From Sporosarcina psychrophila (GTDB taxonomy: Bacteria > Bacillota > Bacilli > Bacillales_A > Planococcaceae), in the NCBI RefSeq assembly GCF_001590685.1, contig NZ_CP014616.1:4277001-4341000 (forward strand): 64,000 bases of DNA. The letters run 5' to 3'. The notes beneath the pieces are model-generated. The model did not search any database and was not told the DNA's origin. It was given only the letters and a program-made list of their open reading frames with translations. Shown one piece after another: positions 8,481 through 16,689 of the stretch. Numbering within the stretch: the first letter of the stretch is position 1; every line of letters begins with the position of its first letter. The position numbers and the translations under genes were made by a program.

Positions 8481-8503
8481 TGACCATAAAACCATTTCGG
8501 TCA
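8481..8503. promoter_or_regulatory. Candidate TetR operator before tetR
   Basis: A 23-bp dyad, TGACCA-N12-GGTCA, 33 bp upstream of the tetR start codon. It shares both ends and total length with the site at 7834-7856. Its place in the presumed promoter fits autorepression. Confidence 0.5.
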
Positions 8504-8557
8504 TCTAGTCACTATATTACTCCGCCTGAAAGAATTATGCAAGTTTTTTTAAAGAAC

Positions 8558-8594
8558 GAAAAAGTCTGGGAAAGGATTACGCCCTCCCAGACTG
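8558..8594 (-). terminator. Rho-independent terminator of the ABC-F gene
   Basis: AGTCTGGGA (8563-8571) pairs with TCCCAGACT (8585-8593) and is followed on the minus strand by TTTTTCG. It lies just past the stop codon of the ABC-F gene. Confidence 0.9.
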
Positions 8595-8608
8595 TATACA
8601 CTCCGTAC

Positions 8609-10483
8609 CTATTCTACTTCTCTCATCCATATTTCATAATAAGACTCTAGCTCTTGTTTAATCACGGTAACTTCCGCCATGATTGATTCATATTTCATCC
8701 AATCAGATTCGTCTTCCGCTTCCTTTTCCAATGAATCGATTTTTTGTTCAAGTCTCGCTATTTCTTGTTCCACGTTTATAGTTACTTCTTTTTCCTTTTT
8801 ATCTATCTTCGGCTTTTTCACTGCAATGGGTTCAGGCACTCCGACTACCATGCGACTTTGAATCTCTTGCCACTTTTCACGTGCCCAATTATAGGGTCCT
8901 TCAAATGTCGTCATGAGTCCATCTTCCAACCATGCTGTGCGAGAGAATAATTTATTCAAGAAATAACGATCATGTGAAACGGCAACGATTGTACCCGTAA
9001 AGTCTTCCAGTGCCTCTTCAAGCACTTCACGTGACTCAATATCCAAATGGTTTGTTGGCTCGTCAAGCACAAGGAAATTAACGTCCTGGTACATCAGCTG
9101 TGCCAATCGAAGCCGCATGCGCTCTCCACCGCTTAGGTCGCCAACTCGCATGAATACATCTGGACCGTAAAACATAAACTTCGCTAATATATGTCGGGCT
9201 TCCCCTTCGGCAATAGTTACTTCACCCCGAAAGACATCTATCAAACGCGCCTTCGGATCCGAAATTTCAAAGTGCTGCGACAAGAATCCGATTTTCACAT
9301 TACTTCCCACTTTACTCATTCCAGTGTCAATCGGAAGCTCACCTAAAAGAATTCTCAGTACGGTCGATTTCCCGCACCCATTCCGCCCTACAATCGCTGT
9401 TCGATCCTTCCAATACACATGGAAGTCCGCACCCTTCAATAGCTCCTGTTGACCAAATGATTTCGTGATTCCTTCCATTACAACGACTTCCTTACCACTC
9501 CGTGGCGCAGCTTCAAACGACAAAGTCATTTTCTTCGGGTCGATAAGTGGCTTTCTTACCTTTTCCATCCGTTCTAGCGCCCGTTCCATATTGCGCGCTT
9601 GTCGGTGCAATCCAGGGTTTGGAGGATTGGCTTCATTTGCCCATTGGTGGAGCCGTTTAATGGCCTCTTTCATTTTTTTAATTTTCTTTTGTTGCTCTTC
9701 GTAATTTTGGAATTCCCTCATGAGACGCGCTTCTTTTTCTAGAATAAAGGCAGAATAATTCCCGTAATAAAGATGAATCTCCCCTTCTTCAAGATCAGCA
9801 ACCTTCGTCACGACACAATCCAAGAAGTAACGGTCATGTGAAATAATAACTACTGTTCCTGAGTAATCCGTTAAATATGCTTCCAACCATTCAACTGCAA
9901 ATAAGTCCAAATGATTCGTCGGTTCATCCAATAACAACAAATCAGGTTTCGTTAATAATAGCTTCCCAAGCATAATCTTCGTCTGTTCGCCACCGCTCAA
10001 TTGCACAAAAGAACGTCCAACAAACGGTTTCAATTGCAATCCATTGATGACTTTCTCAATTTCCGAATCTACGGCATAGCCCTCACGATTGGCGAATTCC
10101 TCCTGTAAATCTCCGTATACCCGAAGCAACTTATCCATGTCCGCGTTTCCGGCATTGGCTAGCTCTGCTTCTAACTCCGACATTTTTGCCTGCATTTCTT
10201 TTAGTTCTACAAATGCACTGTTGAGCACATCATAACCGGTCGTTTCTTTTTCATATAAAGGGATTTGCGCTAAATAGCCTATCTTTGTACCCTTTTTAAA
10301 ATGAATTGCCCCACTGTCAGGTTGCTCCGCTCCCGAAATCAACTTAAATAACGTTGTTTTCCCACTACCGTTCCGTCCGACAACACCTAATTTATCACCT
10401 GTTTTAATGTCCAAAGAAAGATTCTCAAAAATCATATTCCCACCGAGCATTTTGCTTATTTGTTGAACTGTACATATCATCAT
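8609..10483 (-). CDS. ABC-F family ATPase (translation factor or ribosome-protection type)
   Basis: 624 residues, two fused ATP-binding domains and no membrane segment, the ABC-F plan. Domain 1: Walker A GRNGSGKTT near residue 37, signature LSGGEQ near 163, Walker B LLLLDEPTNHLD near 183. An interdomain linker of about 75 charged residues follows, with the Pro/Asn-rich tip ANPPNPGLHRQ. Domain 2: Walker A GRNGCGKST near 365, LSGGERM, LVLDEPTNHLD. The C-terminal 75 residues form a charged coiled coil. ABC-F proteins bind the ribosomal E site; some displace antibiotics from the ribosome. The attenuation leader upstream (10570-10833) is typical of the antibiotic-inducible resistance subgroup. I cannot assign it to a named subfamily. 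Confidence 0.92.
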   Translation of the reverse strand: MMICTVQQISKMLGGNMIFENLSLDIKTGDKLGVVGRNGSGKTTLFKLISGAEQPDSGAIHFKKGTKIGYLAQIPLYEKETTGYDVLNSAFVELKEMQAKMSELEAELANAGNADMDKLLRVYGDLQEEFANREGYAVDSEIEKVINGLQLKPFVGRSFVQLSGGEQTKIMLGKLLLTKPDLLLLDEPTNHLDLFAVEWLEAYLTDYSGTVVIISHDRYFLDCVVTKVADLEEGEIHLYYGNYSAFILEKEARLMREFQNYEEQQKKIKKMKEAIKRLHQWANEANPPNPGLHRQARNMERALERMEKVRKPLIDPKKMTLSFEAAPRSGKEVVVMEGITKSFGQQELLKGADFHVYWKDRTAIVGRNGCGKSTVLRILLGELPIDTGMSKVGSNVKIGFLSQHFEISDPKARLIDVFRGEVTIAEGEARHILAKFMFYGPDVFMRVGDLSGGERMRLRLAQLMYQDVNFLVLDEPTNHLDIESREVLEEALEDFTGTIVAVSHDRYFLNKLFSRTAWLEDGLMTTFEGPYNWAREKWQEIQSRMVVGVPEPIAVKKPKIDKKEKEVTINVEQEIARLEQKIDSLEKEAEDESDWMKYESIMAEVTVIKQELESYYEIWMREVE

Positions 10484-10578
10484 TTTCCGCTTCCCCTCGT
10501 CCTGTTTTCACAACTGGAAGCATCTCACGAAAAGAGCTAGCGCCTTGGTAGACCCAAAAAGCACTGGAGTCTAGACAA

Positions 10579-10607
10579 CAAAAAAGACCGCGTGTAAGCG
10601 ATCTTCC
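10579..10607 (-). terminator. Attenuator terminator in the ABC-F leader
   Basis: In minus-strand RNA, AAGATCGC (10605-10598) pairs with GCGGTCTT (10591-10584), with one G-U pair and a 6-nt loop, followed by six U. The G-U pair exists only in minus-strand RNA, which supports this transcription direction. It lies between the leader ORF and the ABC-F gene, so read-through must be controlled. The 9-nt sequence TCTAGACAA at the end of the leader ORF is exactly complementary to TTGTCTAGA just after the U run (10570-10578), offering an alternative fold. Confidence 0.75.
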
Positions 10608-10651
10608 CCTTAAAAATTTTCGCAAGGAATGCATGCTAAACAGCTGTGTGA

Positions 10652-10774
10652 TTACTGAAATTGTCTAGAAAAGGACAGACTCGTCCCGTCGACTGCAATT
10701 TCATGAGTAATCGCACATGAAGTGGCTAAATATTCCAATAGACTTCCACGTGCATACACAGTGTCTAACATCAT
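10652..10774 (-). CDS. 40-residue leader peptide of the ABC-F gene
   Basis: A short ORF beginning ATGATG (10774) with a strong GGGGGTGAGG ribosome site and ending TAA at 10652. The peptide starts MMLDTVYARGSLLEYL and ends SFSRQFQ. Its mRNA can fold on itself: ATTACT-cat-GAAATT in the second half of the ORF pairs with AATTTC-AGTAAT at its end. A ribosome stalled on the ORF would break that hairpin and free the TCTAGACAA segment. This is the standard layout of leader-peptide attenuation for ABC-F and Erm resistance genes. Translation of the peptide is inferred from the start site and position only. Confidence 0.65.
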   Translation of the reverse strand: MMLDTVYARGSLLEYLATSCAITHEIAVDGTSLSFSRQFQ

Positions 10775-10804
10775 TCCTCACCCCCGCTCACTAATAGTAA
10801 GAAT

Positions 10805-10833
10805 AGTTTAACACGGATAGGTTTTTATGGCAA
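10805..10833 (-). promoter_or_regulatory. SigA-type promoter of the ABC-F leader
   Basis: On the minus strand, TTGCCA (10833-10828), a 17-bp spacer and TAAACT (10810-10805). The predicted start near 10798 would leave an untranslated segment of about 24 nt before the leader ORF and over 300 nt before the ABC-F start codon. Confidence 0.6.
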
Positions 10834-10904
10834 GAATTGTATAGATGACTTCTATACAACATTTAGGACAAGTGAATGTACACGAGGTTACTTAAAATCA
10901 TGTT

Positions 10905-10935
10905 TTGTTAATAATATTTCACATATTATTAACAA
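10905..10935. repeat. Perfect 13-bp A/T-rich inverted repeat
   Basis: TTGTTAATAATAT (10905-10917) and its exact complement (10923-10935) around a 5-nt loop. It lies between the 3' end of the ABC permease gene and the promoter of the ABC-F leader. No T run follows on either side, so it is a weak terminator at best; it may be a protein site or RNA processing hairpin. Confidence 0.6.
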
Positions 10936-10996
10936 GAGTACATCACTTAGATATTCTTGAGGTGTACTTTTGGTTTTATCAGAGTACAAATATAGC

Positions 10997-12601
10997 TCAG
11001 CCTTCAATATCCCGTTTCGAATACCCGATAAAGCCGACAATCACTAACACACCCGCAAAAACTGTCAGTATGAAGAACATCATAAAATTCATACCTTCAA
11101 CAGGAAGTTGAGGAATATGACCATATGGAGATAGATTACCCATCCATTCCGGAAATTTAAGCAACCCACCTAAGTAAACAACAATGAATGAATAGAGCAA
11201 GTATACCCAAGTTAAACTCGTCACTCTCGGTGCAATCCCAATGAGAAGTACCGCAAACCCAATCATAATCCATATCGCAGGGAGATAAACCATTGCCGCC
11301 CCGTAAATCATTCCAAAAGAGATACCCCCGTCTATAACGACTACACCTGCTGACCAAAGACCGATTGCTGTAAGAGACAACATTACAAAGCTGACGGCAA
11401 TGGCAACGCTAAACGTGCTGCCCATCAGCCGCGAACGGGATACCGCCCGACTTAGTAAATGCTCCGTACGCTCCTTCCTCTCTTCCCCTATCAACTTGAG
11501 CATGGCCATTAGAGCCGGAATTGTGCAGATCATCGCCATAATGGACATAAGCATTGGGATGAATTGTTCTGTTAATGAAAGCCCTTCAACAGGTGCTATA
11601 AGATCCTTCATTATGTCGATATCTTCAAAGAAGGAATCCAAGTCCCCTAAAACCGAGCCATAAGAGGCGCCTAGCACGTACATTCCAATTGCCCAGGCTA
11701 TTAACGATGTACGCTGAAGCCTTAACGTCAACCCAAGCGGGCTTTGTAAAAAGGCTGATGCATGTTTTTTCCCAGGTTTGGAGGATAAAAATCCCGATCC
11801 TAGATCACGGATAGCATTCAGATAGAGTGCGACAATGACCAAGATAAGTGCGGCACCAATCGTCAGTAAAATTGGCCACCAGTAATTATTCACATATACT
11901 TGCGCACCCAATACCCAACCAAACGGCGAAAACCAAGAAAGTCCCTCATTGCCTACATCCCCTATTGCACGGATGAAATAAGCAATACCCAACGCTGTAA
12001 AGGATAATCCGGTCGTGCCTCGAGAACTTTCCGAAATCTGTGCAAACACTGCAGTTAGCGCTGTGAAAAAAATACCTGTTGCCGCTAAAGCCGCTCCATA
12101 TAAGAGCGAACCTTCCATACCCATACCTTCTATATTCAGAACGGACAAACCAATACCGATAATGAGCGCCATGATGACATTCACTCCGCATATAACAAGA
12201 ATGGTTGCATGTAAATTTGATAATCGTCCAGTAGGAAGCGAACGGATCATTTCAATACGTCCGTCCTCTTCATCCGCTCTTGTATGACGTACAACAAGTA
12301 AGATACTCATAATTGCAACTGCCACAGCTGTGAAGAGCAACATTTGGTGAGCCATCATAGCACCTGACGTGTAATTTTCTAAGCCATATCCTTTACCGAC
12401 CATCGCAGTCATGGCAGGGTTCTTCATCGTTTCAGCAATTGCCTGTCTGTCTTGCTCCGTCGCGTAAAGATCTGTAAATGAGAGGGCGATAGAAAATGTA
12501 AGAATCGCTAAAGATAGCAACCAAATCGGAAGTCGGATACGATCTCTTCTTATGATTAAACGAGATAAAGTTCCAGTGTTTTTGTACAAATGCTTCGCCA
12601 T
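10997..12601 (-). CDS. ABC exporter permease, antibiotic-exporter type
   Basis: 534 residues with about twelve membrane segments, made of two six-helix halves with an amphipathic stretch between (about residues 255-275). This is the fused ABC-2 permease form seen in exporters of large antibiotics such as the tetronasin/TlrC-associated family. The start ATG at 12601 overlaps the ATPase stop (TAATG), so ATPase and permease are coupled. No catalytic motif is expected. Together with the ATPase and the divergent TetR at 13678 it forms a regulated drug-export module. The substrate is unknown. Confidence 0.87.
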   Translation of the reverse strand: MAKHLYKNTGTLSRLIIRRDRIRLPIWLLSLAILTFSIALSFTDLYATEQDRQAIAETMKNPAMTAMVGKGYGLENYTSGAMMAHQMLLFTAVAVAIMSILLVVRHTRADEEDGRIEMIRSLPTGRLSNLHATILVICGVNVIMALIIGIGLSVLNIEGMGMEGSLLYGAALAATGIFFTALTAVFAQISESSRGTTGLSFTALGIAYFIRAIGDVGNEGLSWFSPFGWVLGAQVYVNNYWWPILLTIGAALILVIVALYLNAIRDLGSGFLSSKPGKKHASAFLQSPLGLTLRLQRTSLIAWAIGMYVLGASYGSVLGDLDSFFEDIDIMKDLIAPVEGLSLTEQFIPMLMSIMAMICTIPALMAMLKLIGEERKERTEHLLSRAVSRSRLMGSTFSVAIAVSFVMLSLTAIGLWSAGVVVIDGGISFGMIYGAAMVYLPAIWIMIGFAVLLIGIAPRVTSLTWVYLLYSFIVVYLGGLLKFPEWMGNLSPYGHIPQLPVEGMNFMMFFILTVFAGVLVIVGFIGYSKRDIEG

Positions 12602-13521
12602 TAAGACGCACCTCCCACTCCCGTTTCTTCAGTTCCCTCAGAGTTTCCTTCATAGTACCCCATAAATAAATCCTCTAAAGTTGGTGGTGCACTTTCCAAT
12701 TTCACAATACCGAATTGACTAATATGTTTCATAACAGTGTCCAATGCTTCAGTTTCTACTTGGAATGACAGTGCTTGATTTTTCTCTTTAATATCATAGA
12801 CACCTGTTATTTCTTGTAACAACGTAATCGGTTGTTTTGTCTCTACCAAAAGATTTGTACGTGTTAAATGTCGTAATTCACGTAAAGTTCCTGTTTCGAT
12901 AATCTTCCCTTGCCTAATAATACCAACCCTGTCACACAACTTTTCTACTTCAGATAAAATATGACTGGAAAGCAGGACACTCTTCCCTGCTCTTTTCACA
13001 TCCATCACACACTGTTGGAAAACTTGTTCCATTAACGGATCAAGGCCTGACGTCGGTTCATCCAATATATAAAGATCTGCTTCTGACGAGAAGGCAGCAA
13101 TCAATGCCACCTTTTGCCGGTTTCCTTTTGAATACGTTCTACATTTTTTAGTTGGATCTAAATCGAATTTGCGAATGAGTTCCTCACGCCGACTTTCATG
13201 ATTTGCCCCTCGCAATTTCACGAATAAATCAATTACCTCACCACCGGTTAAATTTGGCCACAGATTCACATCTCCTGGCACATAAGCAATACGCTTATGT
13301 ATTTCAACTGCGTCTTCCCACGCATCCTTACCAAAAATCTCAACAGTTCCCTCTGTTGCCTTTAAAATTCCGAGTAATACGCGGATAGTGGTAGACTTTC
13401 CAGCACCATTCGGACCGATGAAACCAAAAACTTCTCCTTTGTTCAATTCAAGGTCTATTCCATCTAAAGCTGTAAAACCACCGAACTTTTTCGTTAAATT
13501 GGTCGTTTTTAATACAGTCAT
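12601..13521 (-). CDS. ABC exporter ATP-binding protein
   Basis: About 306 residues. Walker A GPNGAGKST near residue 40, Q-loop, signature YSKGNRQK near 138 (a KGN variant of LSGGQ usual in this drug-exporter branch), Walker B DLYILDEPTSGLD near 160 and switch His in SSHILSEV. The C-terminal 90 residues form the regulatory extension of CcmA/DrrA-like ATPases. I place the start at ATG 13521, which has GGGGGAT upstream; an in-frame ATG 18 nt earlier lacks a ribosome site. It is the first gene of the two-gene exporter operon and is transcribed away from the TetR gene. Confidence 0.92.
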   Translation of the reverse strand: MTVLKTTNLTKKFGGFTALDGIDLELNKGEVFGFIGPNGAGKSTTIRVLLGILKATEGTVEIFGKDAWEDAVEIHKRIAYVPGDVNLWPNLTGGEVIDLFVKLRGANHESRREELIRKFDLDPTKKCRTYSKGNRQKVALIAAFSSEADLYILDEPTSGLDPLMEQVFQQCVMDVKRAGKSVLLSSHILSEVEKLCDRVGIIRQGKIIETGTLRELRHLTRTNLLVETKQPITLLQEITGVYDIKEKNQALSFQVETEALDTVMKHISQFGIVKLESAPPTLEDLFMGYYEGNSEGTEETGVGGAS

Positions 13522-13677
13522 TATTAATCCCCCATTCATAAAAAACGTATTAGTTTTGAAATATTATAGTCTTTATAGTTCATAATATAAGAAAACAAAC
13601 TCCTTAGCAATAGTTTATGCACTATTTATATTGTTTTATTACATATCTTCCGCTAAACTAGCAATGAGGTGAAAGAG

Positions 13678-14265
13678 GTGGATGGATTTCAACGACGTAG
13701 AGAACAAAAAGAAAATGCGATTCTACAAGCCGCATTGACATTATTTATGGATGCTGGTGTCCAAAAAGTTTCGATTGCTGAAATCGCTGCGAAAGCGAAT
13801 GTATCTCAGGTTACGATTTATAAATACTTTGAAAGTAAAGAAAATTTAACCCAGCTCGTTCTCAAATTCTATGTAGACCAAATATGGGAAGAACAAAAAA
13901 AGCAATTAAATAGTGATCTTCCTTTTTTGGATAAAATAAAGCAAATTACTTTCAGCAAAAGTGACTATGCAAATCAATTTAACAGCCAATTTTTCCAATA
14001 CTTTATGAATGATTATTCAACCGGAAAAAGTTATGTTGAAGAAATATATACAAGAGAAGCAATTCCTCGCATGATTGCTTTGTTTGACGAGGGAAAAGAG
14101 CAAGGGTTTATTGATCAAAACATGTCGAATGAAGCAATTTTAGTTTATATGCAAATGTTTAAAGACTATTTACAGCAAAAAGATGTCTCCTTAACTGTAC
14201 TCCCGATGACTGAAGATCTTATAACGCTTTTCTTTTATGGGATAGTCGGAAAAAAAGAGGAGTAA
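13678..14265 (+). CDS. TetR-family regulator divergent from the ABC exporter
   Basis: About 195 residues. The N-terminal helix-turn-helix is clear (SIAEIAAKANVSQVTIYKYF, with VTIYKYF as the recognition end) and is followed by SKENLTQLVLKFY. The C-terminal half is a diverged helical ligand domain. Start GTG at 13678, 6 nt after GAGGTG; the upstream in-frame GTG at 13669 overlaps that ribosome site and is less likely. The divergent position, with about 155 bp of A/T-rich DNA between start codons, indicates control of the exporter operon. The base composition is somewhat more A/T-rich than its neighbours. Confidence 0.87.
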   Translation: MDGFQRRREQKENAILQAALTLFMDAGVQKVSIAEIAAKANVSQVTIYKYFESKENLTQLVLKFYVDQIWEEQKKQLNSDLPFLDKIKQITFSKSDYANQFNSQFFQYFMNDYSTGKSYVEEIYTREAIPRMIALFDEGKEQGFIDQNMSNEAILVYMQMFKDYLQQKDVSLTVLPMTEDLITLFFYGIVGKKEE

Positions 14266-14280
14266 ACCTCGTTAACATAC

Positions 14281-14338
14281 AAAAAGGTGTTGCCCTATGA
14301 GTCGCTAAATTTCCGACTTGTGGGCAACACCTTTTTTA
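14281..14338. terminator. Rho-independent terminator between tetR and bmrA
   Basis: AAAAAGGTGTTGCCC (14281-14295) pairs with GGGCAACACCTTTTT (14322-14336). A/T runs on both sides let it close both the TetR gene and the convergent bmrA-like gene. Confidence 0.93.
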
Positions 14339-14445
14339 AAAGATAAGTATACGTTTTCAACTAGGTACAGTGTCTAGTTCCAGACGACCTCTGTTTTTCA
14401 TGTACAATATAAAGCAAATCGAACAGCTCTTCCCTATTTTCTCTC

Positions 14446-16179
14446 TTACGCCAATTGTTGTTCAGCAAATTCACGATACAACGCATGTGATTGTATCAAT
14501 TCTTTATGAGTTCCACTGCCCGTCACTTGCCCATTTTCGATGAAAATGATTTTATCTGCATCGACAATAGTTGATAACCTGTGGGCAATGACGAATGTTG
14601 TACGCCCTTCCATCAATCGCGTCAGTGCATCTTGAACGACGCCTTCCGATTGGCTATCCAGGCTCGCAGTTGCTTCGTCCATCATCAAGATCTTTGGATC
14701 CCGTAAAAAAGCACGAGCGATGGCGATACGTTGCCTTTGCCCTCCAGAAAGTTTCACACCTCGTTCGCCGACTTCTGTATCCAATCCTTTCGAAAATGTT
14801 TTAACAAATTCGTCGGCATACGCCATTTCAGCGACTTCCCAAAGCCTTTGATCCGAAATGCTGGCCCCATTTTCTAAACCGTAACATAAGTTTTCACGAA
14901 TTGTCCCCGCCATCATGGCACTCTCTTGTGAAACGTAACCGATTTGACTACGCCACGACGCCATCGACAACTCTTTTATCGGCACACCGCCAATTTGAAT
15001 TTCACCGGATGTCGGTTCGTAAAAACGCTCAAGTAATCCGAACATCGTCGTTTTCCCTCCACCACTCGGTCCGGCGAACGCAATCATTTCACCAGGCTGG
15101 GCCTCAAAGGACACATTTCCAATCACCGGCTCGTCGTCTTCATAGGCAAACGATACGTCTACAACTTGAATTGGTTTGTTCGTAATATCCATCACCAGGC
15201 CATCTTGTCCTTCTTCCAATGGCAATTCCAAAATGTCGATAATACGCTCTGTTGCGCCTTTCGCTTTCTGCAATTGCGTGAAGAACATCGCAAATGATGT
15301 AATCGGAAAAATAATTTGGAACAGATACAATAGGAATGCAACAAGTGCACCTGTCGACATTGTACCGTTTGCAACACGCATACCGCCGTACCCAATAATC
15401 ATGACAATGACCACCATAACAACTAGATACATAAAGGGAGCAATCAGAGCAGTGATTCGAGCTTCTTTCAAGCCAAAACCGAGTAATTTCCCGATTCCAG
15501 CTTTTCCACTCGCCTCTTCGTTCTGTTCAGCATTAGAAGCTTTCATCAAGCGAATTTCGCCGAGTGTCTGTTGAATATTGCCTGTGAATATAGCTGTTTC
15601 ATCTTGTAATCCACGAGAAATTTTCGCCATTTTGGTGCCTAATGGAATCATAATTCCCACTGTAATTGGAACCGAAATCAACATGATAAGTGTCATTTTC
15701 CAATCCATAATAAGCAGGATCGTCACCGCACCTATAATCGAAATGATACCCGTAATGAATTGCGGGAAATGTTGCGTAATCAATTCTTTCACGATTCCCG
15801 TATCATTGACGACACGGCTCACCGTTTCACCGCTAGATTCCTTGTCAAAATGACTGACAGGCAAACGAAGCAGTTTTGTCCACATTCTTTCACGTAATCT
15901 CGCAACTACTTTTTGTCCTACATAACTTAGCAAATAAATGGATACCCCATCAATTACTGCTTGAACAATAAATGCTACCCCGATAGCAATCATTATCGGG
16001 ACGCTTAACGAGGCAACTGAAAAGCCATCCACTAAGTTTTTCGTTAGTAAAGGAACAACCAAACCTGCAAGTGTTGTCAACACACCTGCCGTCAAGCCTA
16101 CAGCCAAAGCTAGCTTCGGGATTCCTGTTGATAAAATCAGAGAGAAAAACGGCTTCAAGCCGACTTTTTTCTTGTCCAT
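14446..16179 (-). CDS. bmrA: BmrA-like multidrug ABC exporter (half-transporter)
   Basis: About 577 residues: six membrane segments (residues 1-310), then an ATPase domain with Walker A GPSGGGKTT near 365, signature LSGGQRQR near 470, Walker B ILMMDEATASLD near 490 and switch His in IAHRLST. Order, length and many segments (ASGETVSRV, VKELIT, IAFA/GPSGGGKTT, YAxEFxK) match B. subtilis BmrA, which works as a homodimer expelling diverse drugs. Start ATG at 16179 with GGAG 9 nt upstream; the ATG at 16194 overlaps that site. Regulation is not evident; 500 bp of non-coding DNA precede the gene. Confidence 0.9.
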   Translation of the reverse strand: MDKKKVGLKPFFSLILSTGIPKLALAVGLTAGVLTTLAGLVVPLLTKNLVDGFSVASLSVPIMIAIGVAFIVQAVIDGVSIYLLSYVGQKVVARLRERMWTKLLRLPVSHFDKESSGETVSRVVNDTGIVKELITQHFPQFITGIISIIGAVTILLIMDWKMTLIMLISVPITVGIMIPLGTKMAKISRGLQDETAIFTGNIQQTLGEIRLMKASNAEQNEEASGKAGIGKLLGFGLKEARITALIAPFMYLVVMVVIVMIIGYGGMRVANGTMSTGALVAFLLYLFQIIFPITSFAMFFTQLQKAKGATERIIDILELPLEEGQDGLVMDITNKPIQVVDVSFAYEDDEPVIGNVSFEAQPGEMIAFAGPSGGGKTTMFGLLERFYEPTSGEIQIGGVPIKELSMASWRSQIGYVSQESAMMAGTIRENLCYGLENGASISDQRLWEVAEMAYADEFVKTFSKGLDTEVGERGVKLSGGQRQRIAIARAFLRDPKILMMDEATASLDSQSEGVVQDALTRLMEGRTTFVIAHRLSTIVDADKIIFIENGQVTGSGTHKELIQSHALYREFAEQQLA

Positions 16180-16277
16180 AGTTTTTAACTCCATTCCGTT
16201 GAATCTTTTAATAAGTTCATTTTAGTAGATGTATGTAAACTCAATATCAACAAACTACATTTTGTCACTCGAAATAA

Positions 16278-16544
16278 ATAAATCCAACAACTTATTTTGA
16301 ATGCATCTATCCAAAGGAACTTGGTAAGATACCCTGGTTTACAAATTGGATCACCGAGAAGTCCATTCAAGTTCTCGGGACGGATTATTCCCGTGATATT
16401 ATTACAAATGTACCCATAAAATCGGATCATCATAACGTTGAATACGCGAGAAAAGTTGCACAGGATTCACTTGACTACTTAAACTATATTAACAGGAATC
16501 AAATCCGGGCGTTCACTATTCATATAATGTGTGCAGACTATTAG
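16278..16544 (+). pseudogene. Start-less open frame, possible gene remnant
   Basis: An 88-codon open stretch on the plus strand ending TAG at 16544, with no start codon or ribosome site. Its translation looks protein-like rather than random (segments YPKELGKIPWFTNWITEKS and DHHNVEYARKVAQDSLDYL). It could be the 3' remnant of a lost gene, or chance. It fills part of the 500-bp gap between bmrA and the aminotransferase; I see nothing else there except the terminator at 16642. I do not recognise the family. Confidence 0.25.
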
Positions 16545-16639
16545 GATTGCTTGATTATCGTTTATAGTAAAATCTTAACCCAATTCAATCTATAAATACA
16601 CTTTACAAGATTGACCCGTACTTAAATAAACTCCCAATA

Positions 16640-16683
16640 AAAAGGTTAGCAGGGACAGATATCTCCGTCCCACGCTAACCTTA
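16640..16683 (-). terminator. Rho-independent terminator of the aminotransferase gene
   Basis: AAGGTTAGC (16642-16650) pairs with GCTAACCTT (16674-16682) and an inner GGGAC/GTCCC stem extends it. The minus strand continues TTTTTATTGG. Confidence 0.9.
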
Positions 16684-16689
16684 CACCGC

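Noticed and set aside
10538-10580. Copy of a common Bacillus intergenic repeat (GTCTAGCTCCAGCGCC type)
   Set aside because: The fragment GTCTAGACTCCAG is suggestive, and a similar GTCTAGTTCCAG lies near 14373, but the match is too short and the segment is better explained as part of the ABC-F leader.
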